64,000 nt of DNA from Butyrivibrio fibrisolvens (GTDB lineage: Bacteria; Bacillota; Clostridia; Lachnospirales; Lachnospiraceae). The DNA lies in contig NZ_CP065801.1 of assembly GCF_023206215.1 (NCBI RefSeq), positions 272,857 through 336,856 on the forward strand, in the 5' to 3' direction. Positions within the stretch are counted from its first letter, which is position 1, and each line of letters opens with the position of its first letter. Below, in pieces: positions 34,620 to 43,520 of this stretch. A model generated the notes under the pieces. That model saw nothing but the letters and a program-made list of their open reading frames with translations. It did no database searches and was not told the origin of the DNA. The position numbers and the translations under genes are program-made.

Positions 34620-34690
34620 CAACACTTTTTACAAAATGTGTTGATTTAAGGATCACAGGTCCCGACACGTTTTGTAAAAAGTGTTGATTT
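34620..34690 (-). repeat. Long hairpin repeat, copy B
   Basis: Same structure as 5427-5500: arms at 34621-34644 and 34664-34687 around a loop containing AGGTCCC. It lies 90 bp upstream of the SDR start and shows where the IS110 element is absent. Confidence 0.75.
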
Positions 34691-34750
34691 GTAAGTCCGA
34701 TATACTGTTTTTACTGCTCTATGGCTTGATGATACACTTCTGTATAACGC

Positions 34751-35065
34751 TTATGATCTCATCTTTGGACTCGGCGCATCCCCCTCGTACCCACTCAGTG
34801 ACAACTCCGATCCTTCCAAAAAGCCGTACTTCCTCGCGAAATCATTCAGAGGACATCTTGTAAAATAATAATAGCTACCGTCTTTATGTTTCGAATTATC
34901 AAAATTAAAATCCCAGGTTTTATCCCTATACTGCGGATGTGCATCTGCCCAATCCTGCAGGTATCTCTTCCACTGAGCACTCATATGTATAATCCCTGTT
35001 GAACCATATCTGGCCGTAATATCCAAAAGATGTTCCGAGTAGGGCATATACTCAAAGCGATTCAT
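34751..35065 (-). pseudogene. Fragment resembling L-2-amino-thiazoline-4-carboxylate hydrolase family
   Basis: A 104-codon frame (HMSAQWKRYLQDWADAHPQY ... YYYFTRCPLNDFARKYGFLE) resembles the later part of ATC-hydrolase-like proteins, but it ends in unrelated residues just before the duplicated hairpin block and lacks the family's C-terminal CDF motif. It overlaps the end of ldh by 14 nt. Another remnant of this family is at 37517-37753. Confidence 0.45.
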
Positions 35066-35999
35066 TAATTACTGCTTTCAGAGTTTCAGATGACTTCAGT
35101 AATGCCTCTTTTTCCTGCTCACTAAGTCTGATCGGCACAGAACCTTCAACTCCACCTCTTCCGATAATTACAGGCATGCTGAGCGCCACTCCATCAATAC
35201 CGTTTTCACCATGCTGCATGCTCGATATAGGCAGAACTGATTTTTCATCACGTATTATAGCCTCACAGATACGTCTTACACTCATGGCAATTCCATAATA
35301 GGTCGCGCCTTTTTTCTCAATGATCTCATAGGCACTGTTCTTAACATTTTCAGCAATCTCTTTCATGGCTTTTTCATGTTCGAAGTGACCTCTCATCTCA
35401 CAGAAATCATGAATTGGAATCCCCGAGACATTTGCACTGCTCCATGCTGCAATCTCACTGTCCCCATGCTCACCTATGATAAACGCATGCACTGAACGGC
35501 TGTCCACACTCAGGTGTTCGCCAAGAAGATATTTGAATCTTGCTGTATCAAGGACCGTTCCTGAGCCAAACACCCTGTTCTCAGGGAAACCGCTGAACTT
35601 GACTGCGGCATACGTAAGAATATCAACAGGATTCGCCACGATAAGAAGTATTCCTTCTTTGTTATACTTTGCAATCTCAGGAATAATAGACTTAAAGATA
35701 CCTACATTCTTTTTAACGAGATCAAGCCTGGTCTCCCCCGGTTTCTGTCCCGCACCTGCCGTAACAACTACAACAGCAGCATCGCCTGCATCTTTATAAT
35801 CACCGGCATATATCTGCATTGGCTTTGCAAAAGGAAGTCCATGGCTGATATCAAGAGCTTCCCCCTCAGCCTTCTCTTTATTTACATCTATCAGCACCAT
35901 CTCGGAAAAAAGCCCGCTTTCCATAAGGGCAAATGCTGATGCTGAACCAACAAATCCACAACCTACTACTGCTACTTTTCTTTCGTTTAATGTTGCCAT
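35052..35999 (-). CDS. ldh: L-lactate dehydrogenase
   Basis: A 315-aa NAD-dependent L-lactate dehydrogenase. GCGFVGSA (residues 13-20) binds NAD, GETRLDLVKKN carries the substrate-loop arginine, and IIGEHGDSE (about 173-181) has the catalytic histidine. The residue composition fits LDH and not malate dehydrogenase. It reduces pyruvate to lactate to regenerate NAD+. The first block keeps only its last ~37 codons (23761-23872), so this is the sole intact copy here. Confidence 0.93.
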   Translation of the reverse strand: MATLNERKVAVVGCGFVGSASAFALMESGLFSEMVLIDVNKEKAEGEALDISHGLPFAKPMQIYAGDYKDAGDAAVVVVTAGAGQKPGETRLDLVKKNVGIFKSIIPEIAKYNKEGILLIVANPVDILTYAAVKFSGFPENRVFGSGTVLDTARFKYLLGEHLSVDSRSVHAFIIGEHGDSEIAAWSSANVSGIPIHDFCEMRGHFEHEKAMKEIAENVKNSAYEIIEKKGATYYGIAMSVRRICEAIIRDEKSVLPISSMQHGENGIDGVALSMPVIIGRGGVEGSVPIRLSEQEKEALLKSSETLKAVINESL

Positions 36000-36080
36000 A
36001 GTGTGCCTCCTTATCTTTCACTATATTAAGTATAAGCTCTCTTCCCTGAGGCTTTCGCAAAAAAATGTTTATTGGGAAAT

Positions 36081-36851
36081 TTAATCAATTACCTCACCGT
36101 TACGTGAGATAGTTACAACCTGCCAGGGAAGGAACTTTCCACTGTTCTTTATTGCATTCTCTGCGGCTCTCTGCAGGCCTCCGCAGCATGGAACTTCCAT
36201 CCTTACTATGGTCACGCCGGCGATATCATTATTTGATATAATTTCCGTCAGTTTTTCTGTGTAATCTCCCTCATCCAGTTTTGGGCATCCTATCATTGTA
36301 ACCTTACCCTTCATAAACTCTTCGTGCATGTTTGCATAGGCGTATGCTGTGCAGTCAGCTGCTATGAGGAGCTTGGCCCCGTTATAAAAATCCGCCTGTG
36401 TTGGAAGTAGTTTTATCTGGCAAGGCCACTGCATCAGTCTTGAGGGATGTGAGCTCATTCTTGAAATCATGTCCTGACTGGGATCATTGTCTTCCTGATT
36501 GCTTCTCTTAAGCGTCATAAATTTTGACCCTGGGCATCCATGTCCAGCAGCATGTTGTTCCATTTCATTCATCATCTTGTTCTCGCACTGATGCATATCT
36601 TTTACCATTCCTTTCTTTTCCTGCGCTTCCTTTACTGCTGCTTCATCATAAGCAGGCGCTTCCCTTTCTTCAAAAGAAATCGCTCCCATAGGGCATCCCG
36701 GCAAACAGTCCCCAAATCCATCACAGAAGTTCTCTCTTACCAGTTTTGCTTTTCCATTCACAATATCAATAGCCCCTTCGTGGCATGCACTGGCACAAAT
36801 ACCACAGCCATTGCACTTTTCTTCGTCGATCTTTATTATCTTTCTTACCAT
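36081..36851 (-). CDS. 4Fe-4S dicluster ferredoxin-type protein (copy B)
   Basis: A 256-aa duplicate of 23893-24663 with all eight cluster cysteines kept (CNGCGICASAC, CDGFGDCLPGCP) and the same PCCGG ending. About ten residues differ, mostly in the linker. Unlike copy A it has no adjacent Crp/Fnr gene; the upstream control region is kept to 36957. It lies 80 nt upstream of ldh on the same strand. Confidence 0.87.
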   Translation of the reverse strand: MVRKIIKIDEEKCNGCGICASACHEGAIDIVNGKAKLVRENFCDGFGDCLPGCPMGAISFEEREAPAYDEAAVKEAQEKKGMVKDMHQCENKMMNEMEQHAAGHGCPGSKFMTLKRSNQEDNDPSQDMISRMSSHPSRLMQWPCQIKLLPTQADFYNGAKLLIAADCTAYAYANMHEEFMKGKVTMIGCPKLDEGDYTEKLTEIISNNDIAGVTIVRMEVPCCGGLQRAAENAIKNSGKFLPWQVVTISRNGEVID

Positions 36852-36957
36852 CTTTAAACCTCTCTGTTCTTTGCTTTATCCTTGTTCTGATGGTGTCAGT
36901 ATAATATACTATCCTCAACAAGTATGTTGTTTAAACCACATTTTGGAGAAATTATTT
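36852..36957. promoter_or_regulatory. Duplicated Fe-S gene control region, regulator missing
   Basis: This stretch is nearly identical to 24664-24769, including the AACAAGTATGTTGTTTAAAC inverted repeat, up to the ribosome site of the former Crp/Fnr gene, where similarity stops. The Fe-S copy here may therefore still respond in trans to the regulator at 24770-25429. Confidence 0.7.
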
Positions 36958-36961
36958 AAAA

Positions 36962-36998
36962 AAATCGGGTAACCACGCCAGAAACGCAGCTACCCGCC
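36962..36998 (-). terminator. Rho-independent terminator
   Basis: CGGGTA (36966-36971) pairs with TACCCG (36991-36996), extended inside by GC pairs. On the minus strand it is followed by seven T residues. It marks the edge of the material that replaced the Crp/Fnr gene. Confidence 0.8.
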
Positions 36999-37031
36999 AT
37001 CTCAAAAATCTTTATCAATATATACTTCTCT

Positions 37032-37244
37032 TCAGAGTATCCGTCCGGTATATGATTTTGCCGGATTATCTTTTCTCTCAAGCGGTTCCCTGATTGGTTC
37101 TCCTGCCTCAGAATATCCCAATATCAGGCCTCCGGTTATCGTTTCATCTTCCCTAAGACCATACTTATACATGAAGTTCCGCACAGCCTCATTTTCATCG
37201 AGCCAGTGGAGCTGGTTGATCTTTCTCATACTCCTACCGGCCAC
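37032..37244 (-). pseudogene. C-terminal remnant of a nitroreductase
   Basis: EAVRNFMYKYGLREDETITG followed by GLILGYSEAGEPIREPLERK is the typical end of a nitroreductase-family flavoprotein (GLILGY...PLxRK). The FMN-binding N-terminal part is missing. It begins at the end of the 61-aa gene. Confidence 0.65.
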
Positions 37245-37411
37245 TCAGAGCCAACATCTAAATCATTCTCCGTAAGCCAGTCATCTTCAACTGTCACAAA
37301 CTTCTCATTTCCAGCATTATCCACAAGAGTAACTGATACCTTAGGTTTCTGTCCTGGCTGTAATTCCTCGCAGCCATAATCTCCATCAAATATCCGCTTT
37401 ATCTTCCACAT
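37226..37411 (-). CDS. 61-aa conserved small protein (copy B)
   Basis: Duplicate of 22170-22355 with eight to nine substitutions out of 61, mostly conservative (K/R, A/V, D/N), which points to continued selection on the protein. The DUF523 neighbour has been lost except for its 3' end directly upstream. Function unknown. Confidence 0.68.
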   Translation of the reverse strand: MWKIKRIFDGDYGCEELQPGQKPKVSVTLVDNAGNEKFVTVEDDWLTENDLDVGSEWPVGV

Positions 37412-37416
37412 AAGCC

Positions 37417-37490
37417 TCAGTCCAAATCCTCCACATCAATCATCTTTATTGAAGTTTCACTAACCATCTGCGCAAATACTCTTTTACCAT
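37417..37490 (-). pseudogene. 3' remnant of the DUF523 gene (copy B)
   Basis: The last 21 codons (RVFAQMVSETSIKMIDVEDL) match the end of the intact gene at 22361-22780. Upstream of 37490 the sequence is unrelated. Confidence 0.85.
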
Positions 37491-37516
37491 CTGTAATTTT
37501 CCTATGTCTATAGGCC

Positions 37517-37753
37517 TTATAGCGACTTAGTAAGTCTATAGTCGCAGCAATCGTCACCTTCCGCTACTGATTTTGTCCTCTTATAATTAACTCCTCTAAA
37601 GCCGTTCATGTATTCTTTATCCATACAGCAGATCATCTGGACAGCTTCCGGAGTACCAAGTTCTAAAGCCTTATCATAAAGAGGGCAGCTTACTACATCC
37701 ATAAAGCACTTTTCTTTAGTAATTTCAAGATTTTTTATAAAAGCGTTAATCAT
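37517..37753 (-). pseudogene. C-terminal remnant of an L-2-amino-thiazoline-4-carboxylate hydrolase-like gene
   Basis: VVSCPLYDKALELGTPEAVQ followed by MICCMDKEYMNGFRGVNYKR and the closing GDDCCDYRL is the standard C-terminal third of this family. The N-terminal two thirds are missing or replaced; the ATG at 37753 is probably internal. Confidence 0.65.
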
Positions 37754-38799
37754 TTATTTTGTCTTATTATCAATAAAGGCAATCACTCGATCAAAAGCTT
37801 CTTTGGCAGTCGAATCCACTCGTTCAGCTGCAACGAAGCAGTGCTGCTTTTCTTCACCTTTTTCTGCTAAAGGATCTATCAAAACATTTTCTACAGCAAC
37901 TGCATCTAACTGATCATGCATCACATTCATATCGTGACGATACTCACTTCCAAGCATAATAGCTGGAGGATAATCTGCTGTCATATATGGGATGCAGTCA
38001 TATCGTTCCAACTCACTTTTGCTCAAGAAAATTGATCCTTTGACATAATTTCCAACCAGGATTTTGCACGCAAGTGAAAAATCTTCGTATATGAGAGGAG
38101 CATCATCTACAACTATTGCGCTAATCTGCTCTTTTTCAGAACAGGCTCTATTCCAAGGAGTTTTGCATATTCAGGATTGCTTACCGCAGTTCCTATCTGA
38201 GAAACCATGATTGCTCCTGCAGATGATCCCATCAGAACAATTTTATCTGTATTCAAATGATACTCTTCACCATGCTCCATGATATATGCAAATGCCTGAT
38301 TTGCCTGAATCAGAGGATCCGGAAAATGTCCTTCGGGAACCAACACATAATCCACATTTACTATGTTATACCCCTTTGCACAAAGATCATCGATAAGATA
38401 AGTCGCTTCACTGGCTGCAAGCGGATCACCCATGTTCTTGCTCCCTGCAAAAAAGCCTCCACCATGAAAGTAAAACAATGTTGGTCTGTCCGCTTCAAAA
38501 TCATCATCCGGATAAGTTATATCTAAAAAGCTGTTAGGGTAATCGCTTCCATAATTGATCTCACTGATAAGATACTGCCCATTTTCCTTTTCCCCATTGA
38601 CCGGATCATACAAGGGTTCATAAGAATTGAGAGGTTTGCCATTAACCATAGCTCCCTTCTGGATAATATCAATGACTATCTGTGTATGTGTGGCAAGATA
38701 AAAGGCTCCTCCTACGATACTAAATGCAAAAACTGCAAAAACTATCAGCAATATATTTAGCCCTTTATGCTTCTTTTTTGCCTTCTTCAAATCGTCCAT
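37754..38799 (-). CDS. Membrane-anchored alpha/beta hydrolase (frameshift at a T5 run)
   Basis: One gene of about 348 codons read in two frames. The first part has an N-terminal membrane anchor (residues about 13-36), the oxyanion motif FHGGGFF and the nucleophile motif GSSAGA of the esterase/lipase (HSL-like) group. The second, from about 38130, supplies the cap and the catalytic acid and histidine region. One extra base in the T5 run at 38132-38136 would join them (LKK-EQISAIVVDD). This is either a sequencing error or a slippery-tract mutation. It is divergent from the TetR gene, whose operators lie between them. Confidence 0.75.
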
Positions 38800-38844
38800 T
38801 TATATCACCTCTTTGACTTTTGAAAACAAACATGTTACTTTATG

Positions 38845-38919
38845 GGTACAATTGTACCTCATGTTTTCATTCGGTCAATATCCCAATAAAAAAAGGTACA
38901 AAGGAGGACTATTTGTACC
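38845..38919. promoter_or_regulatory. Two TetR-type operators between tetR-like gene and hydrolase
   Basis: A perfect 14-bp palindrome GGTACAATTGTACC lies at 38845-38858. A second site has arms GGTACAAA (38895-38902) and TTTGTACC (38912-38919) around the AGGAGG ribosome site and ends at the base before the ATG. The shared half-site suggests one repressor controlling both divergent genes. Confidence 0.85.
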
Positions 38920-39408
38920 ATGAAAGAATCAACCAAATATGTTATGGATAAAATCACCTTTTCCCTCATTGAGCTAATGAGGAAAACACCTCTAGGCAAT
39001 ATATCCATTTGTGCCATCATAGAAAATGCAGAGGTAAGCCGTAACTCATTTTACCGCCATTTTCAGGATAAAGATGATATACTCCGATATTACATTTCTT
39101 CAGAAACAGAACAGTGGCTGGAACAAACAGGTATAAATTATCTGAATGTTCCATCTCCACAGGAGTATATCGTTTTTCTTTTGAAGCATCTTTACGAATA
39201 TCGGGATATCATCGATCTTCTTATCCGTGATAATAAGATGAACCTTCTGGAAGAAGAATTTGACAGGCGTTTTAATGCCATTCTATCCAGCATTACTGAT
39301 CCATGGCATATAGCCTTTACTATTGGCGGCTTCTATAAGCTCTTTTGCTACTGGGCAAAAACCGGATATGAAAAGACACCTGAAGAAATTGCAGCCTATA
39401 TTAAGTAA
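38920..39408 (+). CDS. TetR/AcrR-family regulator
   Basis: A 162-aa regulator with an N-terminal HTH (ISICAIIENAEVSRNSFYRH, residues about 27-46) and a shorter than usual helical ligand domain ending in FYKLFCYWAKTGYEKTPEEI. It is divergent from the alpha/beta hydrolase, and its ribosome site lies inside an operator, so binding would block both transcription and translation initiation at the DNA level. The ligand may be the hydrolase substrate, an inference from context. Confidence 0.88.
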   Translation: MKESTKYVMDKITFSLIELMRKTPLGNISICAIIENAEVSRNSFYRHFQDKDDILRYYISSETEQWLEQTGINYLNVPSPQEYIVFLLKHLYEYRDIIDLLIRDNKMNLLEEEFDRRFNAILSSITDPWHIAFTIGGFYKLFCYWAKTGYEKTPEEIAAYIK

Positions 39409-39463
39409 TCTTTGTTCACATGTGACAAAGCTGCTGTATAGCGCTTAGCAAAGTATAACCAAT

Positions 39464-41014
39464 TCATGCACCCATTCCATCATTTATATATGCACTGTCA
39501 ACACCTGTAATCTCCGTATCCCTATCGCATCTGATTCCATATATTTCTGTGAATTGTGATAAATCCATCTGTTTAATCTGTGTTCCTTTAATATCCAGAT
39601 AGCCAAGTTCAGTGTTATTAGTTAAATCGATGTCCTTTATACCTGCACAATTGCTACATGACAGATGTCTAAGCTTACTATTTTGTGAAAAGTCTGTATC
39701 ACTTATATCTGTATCTGAAATATCAAGATACATGAGATTTTTATTATTACTGACATCAATCTCGTTTATCCGGCTCCCTGCGCAAATAAACGTTTCCAGA
39801 TTTGGCAAATCAGATAATTCTACCCTTGTTATGGCTGATTTACTGCAATCCAGGTATTCAATAGATTTATTTGATGAAAGATTGATTGCGCTTATTTCTG
39901 TGTTCTGAAATACGAGTTCGGTTAATTTCTTATTCTCTGACAGATTCAGTCCTGTTATTTTGGTCTCGGAACACTTTAACTTCTGCAAATTGACGTTATG
40001 TGACAAATCAAGTTTTTCTATCGCTGTATCGTTGCAATAGAGTTTTTCAAGCAACTCATTTTTTGACAGATCAATGTCTTTGACCGACGAACCACAACAA
40101 TCAAGATACTTTAATTCAGTAAGGTATTCTATCCCCGCAAGACTCGCCATATTTCTACATCCCTGGTCACAATTAATGTATAGTCTTTCAGCAAGGCCGA
40201 TCTCATCACCTGACAATATGTTATTTTTATCCATATCGAATTTTTCTTTCAGATAATTTCTGAAACACTCGTCAGGAAAGTATTCTTCATTAAGCGGAAT
40301 ACTTTTATGATTTTCAGAATCCGCTTTTTCTGACAGATGATTATCTATCAGATCATCATCTGTCACCTTATAATCACCATAATTATCAATACTATAAGTA
40401 GTCTTATCATTATAAATAACCCAGTCCTTCAGTATCTTATCATAGATAAACCAATGCTTTTTCTTTTTGAGATCTTCTTCGGATATTCCATTGCTTTTAA
40501 ACCAGTCCATTATCTCTGCTTCACTGTAGTCAATATCATTGCCATCTTCACCGTATAACACCTTACCATTTTCAATCTTATACAGATGTATTTTGTCGAA
40601 TGAGAGTGTGGAATCTGCCAGATCATATCTGAAGTACATGTAATACCTGCCATTATCATATTCTTCACATAATTCAAATGATATATACCTTGGTTTTTGG
40701 TAATAATATATGACTATATCCTGATTTGGATCCAACTCATCATCTCTGTATTCGGAGGTGATTAATCCATATTCATGTAAATTGCGGTATTCTCTTTCAG
40801 GATCTTCATATTTAAATTGAGGCAACTTATCATATACAGTCTCCTCTGCTTTAAAAGTAGCAAATACAGGTTCTATTTTATGCTGTCTTTCATAGTACAT
40901 TTCATCGAATATATTGCTTTTTGTTTTCTGTGCAGGCATGAACAATTTTGCTGCAAAAATAAAACATACCACTATTACTGCGGTTACAATTATGTGTATA
41001 GTCTTCCTTTGCAT
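39464..41014 (-). CDS. Membrane-anchored leucine-rich-repeat protein
   Basis: A 516-aa exported protein. A signal anchor (residues about 7-26) precedes a 230-aa region without known motif. From about residue 270 follow roughly eleven leucine-rich repeats of 21 residues of the LDLSxNxxL-xxLxCxxT type, with a cysteine at a fixed place in several (LDCCGSS, LYCND, LKCSET, FICAGS, LSCSN). Such repeats form a surface-exposed binding solenoid. The domain is short for an adhesin and has no LPXTG signal. It ends 55 nt after the convergent TetR gene. Confidence 0.82.
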   Translation of the reverse strand: MQRKTIHIIVTAVIVVCFIFAAKLFMPAQKTKSNIFDEMYYERQHKIEPVFATFKAEETVYDKLPQFKYEDPEREYRNLHEYGLITSEYRDDELDPNQDIVIYYYQKPRYISFELCEEYDNGRYYMYFRYDLADSTLSFDKIHLYKIENGKVLYGEDGNDIDYSEAEIMDWFKSNGISEEDLKKKKHWFIYDKILKDWVIYNDKTTYSIDNYGDYKVTDDDLIDNHLSEKADSENHKSIPLNEEYFPDECFRNYLKEKFDMDKNNILSGDEIGLAERLYINCDQGCRNMASLAGIEYLTELKYLDCCGSSVKDIDLSKNELLEKLYCNDTAIEKLDLSHNVNLQKLKCSETKITGLNLSENKKLTELVFQNTEISAINLSSNKSIEYLDCSKSAITRVELSDLPNLETFICAGSRINEIDVSNNKNLMYLDISDTDISDTDFSQNSKLRHLSCSNCAGIKDIDLTNNTELGYLDIKGTQIKQMDLSQFTEIYGIRCDRDTEITGVDSAYINDGMGA

Positions 41015-41121
41015 ATCTTTCGCCTTCCTTATCCTTCAGTTTTTTCTATATGTTCATGACCTGTAAGACTTATACTTCAACATCATTAAATGAAATAAAC
41101 AATAACCTCCTCATGCGTAAC

Positions 41122-41310
41122 TTATTTTTCCCTAATGATATTGTTACAGCCTGTTATGAATTCCTGCAGATCATCATAATACTCTTTGCTGTTTGCGCCA
41201 TCTGAAGTGTCATAATCCTTAAGTGTAAAGTATTTTGCATACATATCAGCTATGTTTATCGCACTAATACTGTGTTCAACGCTTAATATTGTATCACACA
41301 TGCTCCACAT
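41122..41310 (-). CDS. Hypothetical protein or fragment, 62 aa
   Basis: A helical acidic frame (DTILSVEHSISAINIADMYA ... DDLQEFITGCNNIIREK). No ribosome site stands out and no domain is recognised; it may be the end of a lost gene. Confidence 0.35.
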   Translation of the reverse strand: MWSMCDTILSVEHSISAINIADMYAKYFTLKDYDTSDGANSKEYYDDLQEFITGCNNIIREK

Positions 41311-41374
41311 ATAAAAAAATAGAGGGGCTGTCGCTTAGATAAGTTCCTAGAGGTACTGTAAGTTGATAAGGCAT

Positions 41375-41720
41375 TTAGAAGATTGTTGATATGTTGCCAT
41401 GCAACAAAATCCGGACAATTCCTATAACAAACAAGTGTACCGGATAGTAGAAATAAAACAGCCACTTCATGCCCTTCCACTCACCACGCTTTCCGTTATA
41501 TTTTGCCAAAATCGGAATCGTGAGGAAAGTAAACATCTGAAGTATTCCATAAGGCTTATCCAAAAACAGAAAATATACCGAGGCATAGATTGCTGACCAT
41601 AACACAATATCTCGTGCCTGTGCCTTAAAGTTTCCTCTATGAAGATACAGATAAAAAGGACACATCGCAGCTATGCTTGACCAATCTGATTAGAATTTAA
41701 TCCCGTTTTTTAGTCTCCAT
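41375..41720 (-). pseudogene. TraX-family gene with internal deletion
   Basis: From the ATG at 41720 a few codons (METKKR) are followed by a stop. A second frame picks up at WSSIAAMCPFYLYLHRGNFK and continues through ARDIVLWSAIYASVYFLFLD and LTIPILAKYNGKRG to 41375. This is the C-terminal half of a TraX-type membrane acyltransferase. The N-terminal half has been removed. The start codon follows leader element R2. Confidence 0.75.
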
Positions 41721-41820
41721 TTTTTAACCTCATGTCGCGAGCAAAGCGAGTGACTAATGGTTCAAATTGATGGAGCTCGCGTCATCAATTTGGGTTTGAA
41801 AATGGAACATTTTCAAACTT
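41721..41820 (-). repeat. Leader element R2
   Basis: Same architecture as R1. Hairpin 1 is GTTTGAAAATG/CATTTTCAAAC, with A-T where R1 and R3 have G-C. Hairpin 2 is CAAATTGATG/CATCAATTTG. SD GAGG stands 7 nt before the TraX ATG, one more than in the other copies. GGAAGGA lies upstream of the element. Confidence 0.9.
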
Positions 41821-41872
41821 CAGTCCTTCCAATTCGTTGGTACTATTTTTGCACCATTCAAGAAGCATAGTT

Positions 41873-42262
41873 TCAAAGGATTTCCAAATATTGCATCTTT
41901 ACGACATTTTCATTAAAAAATATAAATGCCTTGTGTGATAAATCTGCTATAGGATTATAATGGAAAATCATAATAAAACATATACCCAAGGCAATGGTAT
42001 AACTAACCAATATAGGCCATATCTTATACGTTAATTTTATTTTTTTATTCAATAAATCTATAATCAACGGAATAATCATTATGATTGCAAAAATAGCGCT
42101 AACTATATTATTTATTAACCTTCCCGCTTCTGTATAACATACTGCGTTCATAGTACCATCGCCAAAATCTACCGAAAGTGAAGGTTCCTGAAGATTAAAT
42201 CCATAAAAAAAAGATATAAATATAAAACCATAAATAATAAATAATAATAATTTCTTTCTCAT
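41873..42262 (-). CDS. Small membrane protein
   Basis: About 129 aa from the ATG at 42262 (MRKKLLLFIIYGF), after AGAGGA. Three hydrophobic segments (residues about 3-20, 51-70, 80-102). No known family. The C-terminus ends near leader element R2 and may have been altered. Function unknown. Confidence 0.55.
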   Translation of the reverse strand: MRKKLLLFIIYGFIFISFFYGFNLQEPSLSVDFGDGTMNAVCYTEAGRLINNIVSAIFAIIMIIPLIIDLLNKKIKLTYKIWPILVSYTIALGICFIMIFHYNPIADLSHKAFIFFNENVVKMQYLEIL

Positions 42263-42357
42263 CATGTCCTCTGGCAATTTGAAGTTATCAAGCTTTTCGC
42301 TTATAGAAGAGCCCTACAAATATCGATTAAAACTTCCTTTATACTAACAGCCCCAGA

Positions 42358-43117
42358 CTACCTACCAACTTTCTTAATGGCACGCATAGCTAAAAATGTA
42401 GGTATGCTAAGTTCATGAAGACGCCCTTCTCCGTTGGTATCTTCATACAGATCAAGAAGAGTAAATCCTGCTTCAAGCTGCCCACCAATCTGTTCTTCAA
42501 GAGAATGTGAAAACTGCATTCCGCAATCAACTTCTTCTAACTGTTTTCTTTGCTCTTCATTGGTCAGTGGGTCAAAAGGAAGGCTGTTCACAATCTCTTT
42601 TTCCTCATCATCGACTATGTAGTTAATGTAGTGATCAACTCCAGAAAGTAGTATTCCTCCTGCCTTTAAGACTCTGAAGCACTCTTTCCAAATTGGTTTT
42701 ACCTCTTTAACATAACAATTAGATACAGGATGGAAAATCAGATCGAACTCCCCATCCTCAAAAGGCAATCTCTTAGTCATATCGCCTCTGATAATCCGAA
42801 TGTTATAGCCTTCGCGCTGCGCCACAATTCTTTCACTTTCTATCTGCTTCTCTGAATAGTCCAATACTGTGCATTCAGCACCCAACGCTGCAAAAAATAG
42901 GCATCTGCTGACCTCCGCCGCTTGCAAGTCCAAGTATTTTCTTGCCCTTTAGTTTTCCAAACCAATCGTGTGGCACAAATTTAGTTGGTGTAAGCTTAAC
43001 GTCCCATTTTCCATTTATAGCATTTACATATTCTTCATGGCTAAGCGGTATTCCCCATTCCCAGCCTTCTTCAATCCATCTATCGATGGTTTCTGCATTT
43101 ATATCCTGATAATTCAT
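42358..43117 (-). CDS. Class I SAM-dependent methyltransferase (frameshift at an A6 run)
   Basis: Two frames make one methyltransferase of about 252 aa. The first (from 43117) has the N-terminal region NYQDINAETIDRWIEEGWEW and SAM loop KILGLASGGGQQMPIF; the second continues ALGAECTVLDYSEKQIESER with the acidic strand and the RLPFEDGEFDLIFHPVSNCY motif. Removing one base from the A6 run at 42892-42897 restores the frame. Typical UbiE/Methyltransf_11 fold, substrate unknown. Confidence 0.8.
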
Positions 43118-43153
43118 ATATACCTCTTTCTACCTGATATTCATTTGTAAGTT

Positions 43154-43489
43154 TTACTGTAATAGAACCTTCTTACAAAACTCAATTATTTCTTGTTTCC
43201 TGGGTTCTACATTCTCTTTATACTCAATTGATGTTAGGCCAAGATGACCTGCGCACTCAATATGCAAATGACCATAGAAATGCTCAATGCTCTGAATAAT
43301 CCTGTCGCACTCATGCATGCCTTGTTCTGTTCTAAGAGCAACTGAGTATCCCTTTTTGCCTTCTTTGATTGAAGCATGCGGTTCATGTGTATCGCACCAA
43401 GGCGTGCATCTGTCGATAAATGCCTTGTACTGTCCTGGAATATCAGCCCAGTAGGAGGGTGATACAGATACGATGACATCTGCATTTCT
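43154..43489 (-). pseudogene. 3' remnant of the FMN reductase gene (copy B)
   Basis: The frame ADVIVSVSPSYWADIPGQYK and following residues match the C-terminal 110 codons of the gene at 17291-17833 (about 88% identical). The FMN-binding N-terminus is missing. Similarity ends at about 43487, next to the 3' flank of the second GNAT/YoaP gene. Confidence 0.85.
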
Positions 43490-43520
43490 TTGATGATACT
43501 ATATTGAAGCGCAAGAAAAA

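Noticed and set aside
39464..41014. Sortase-anchored adhesin
   Set aside because: The leucine-rich-repeat protein has an N-terminal anchor but no LPXTG-type motif or C-terminal membrane segment.
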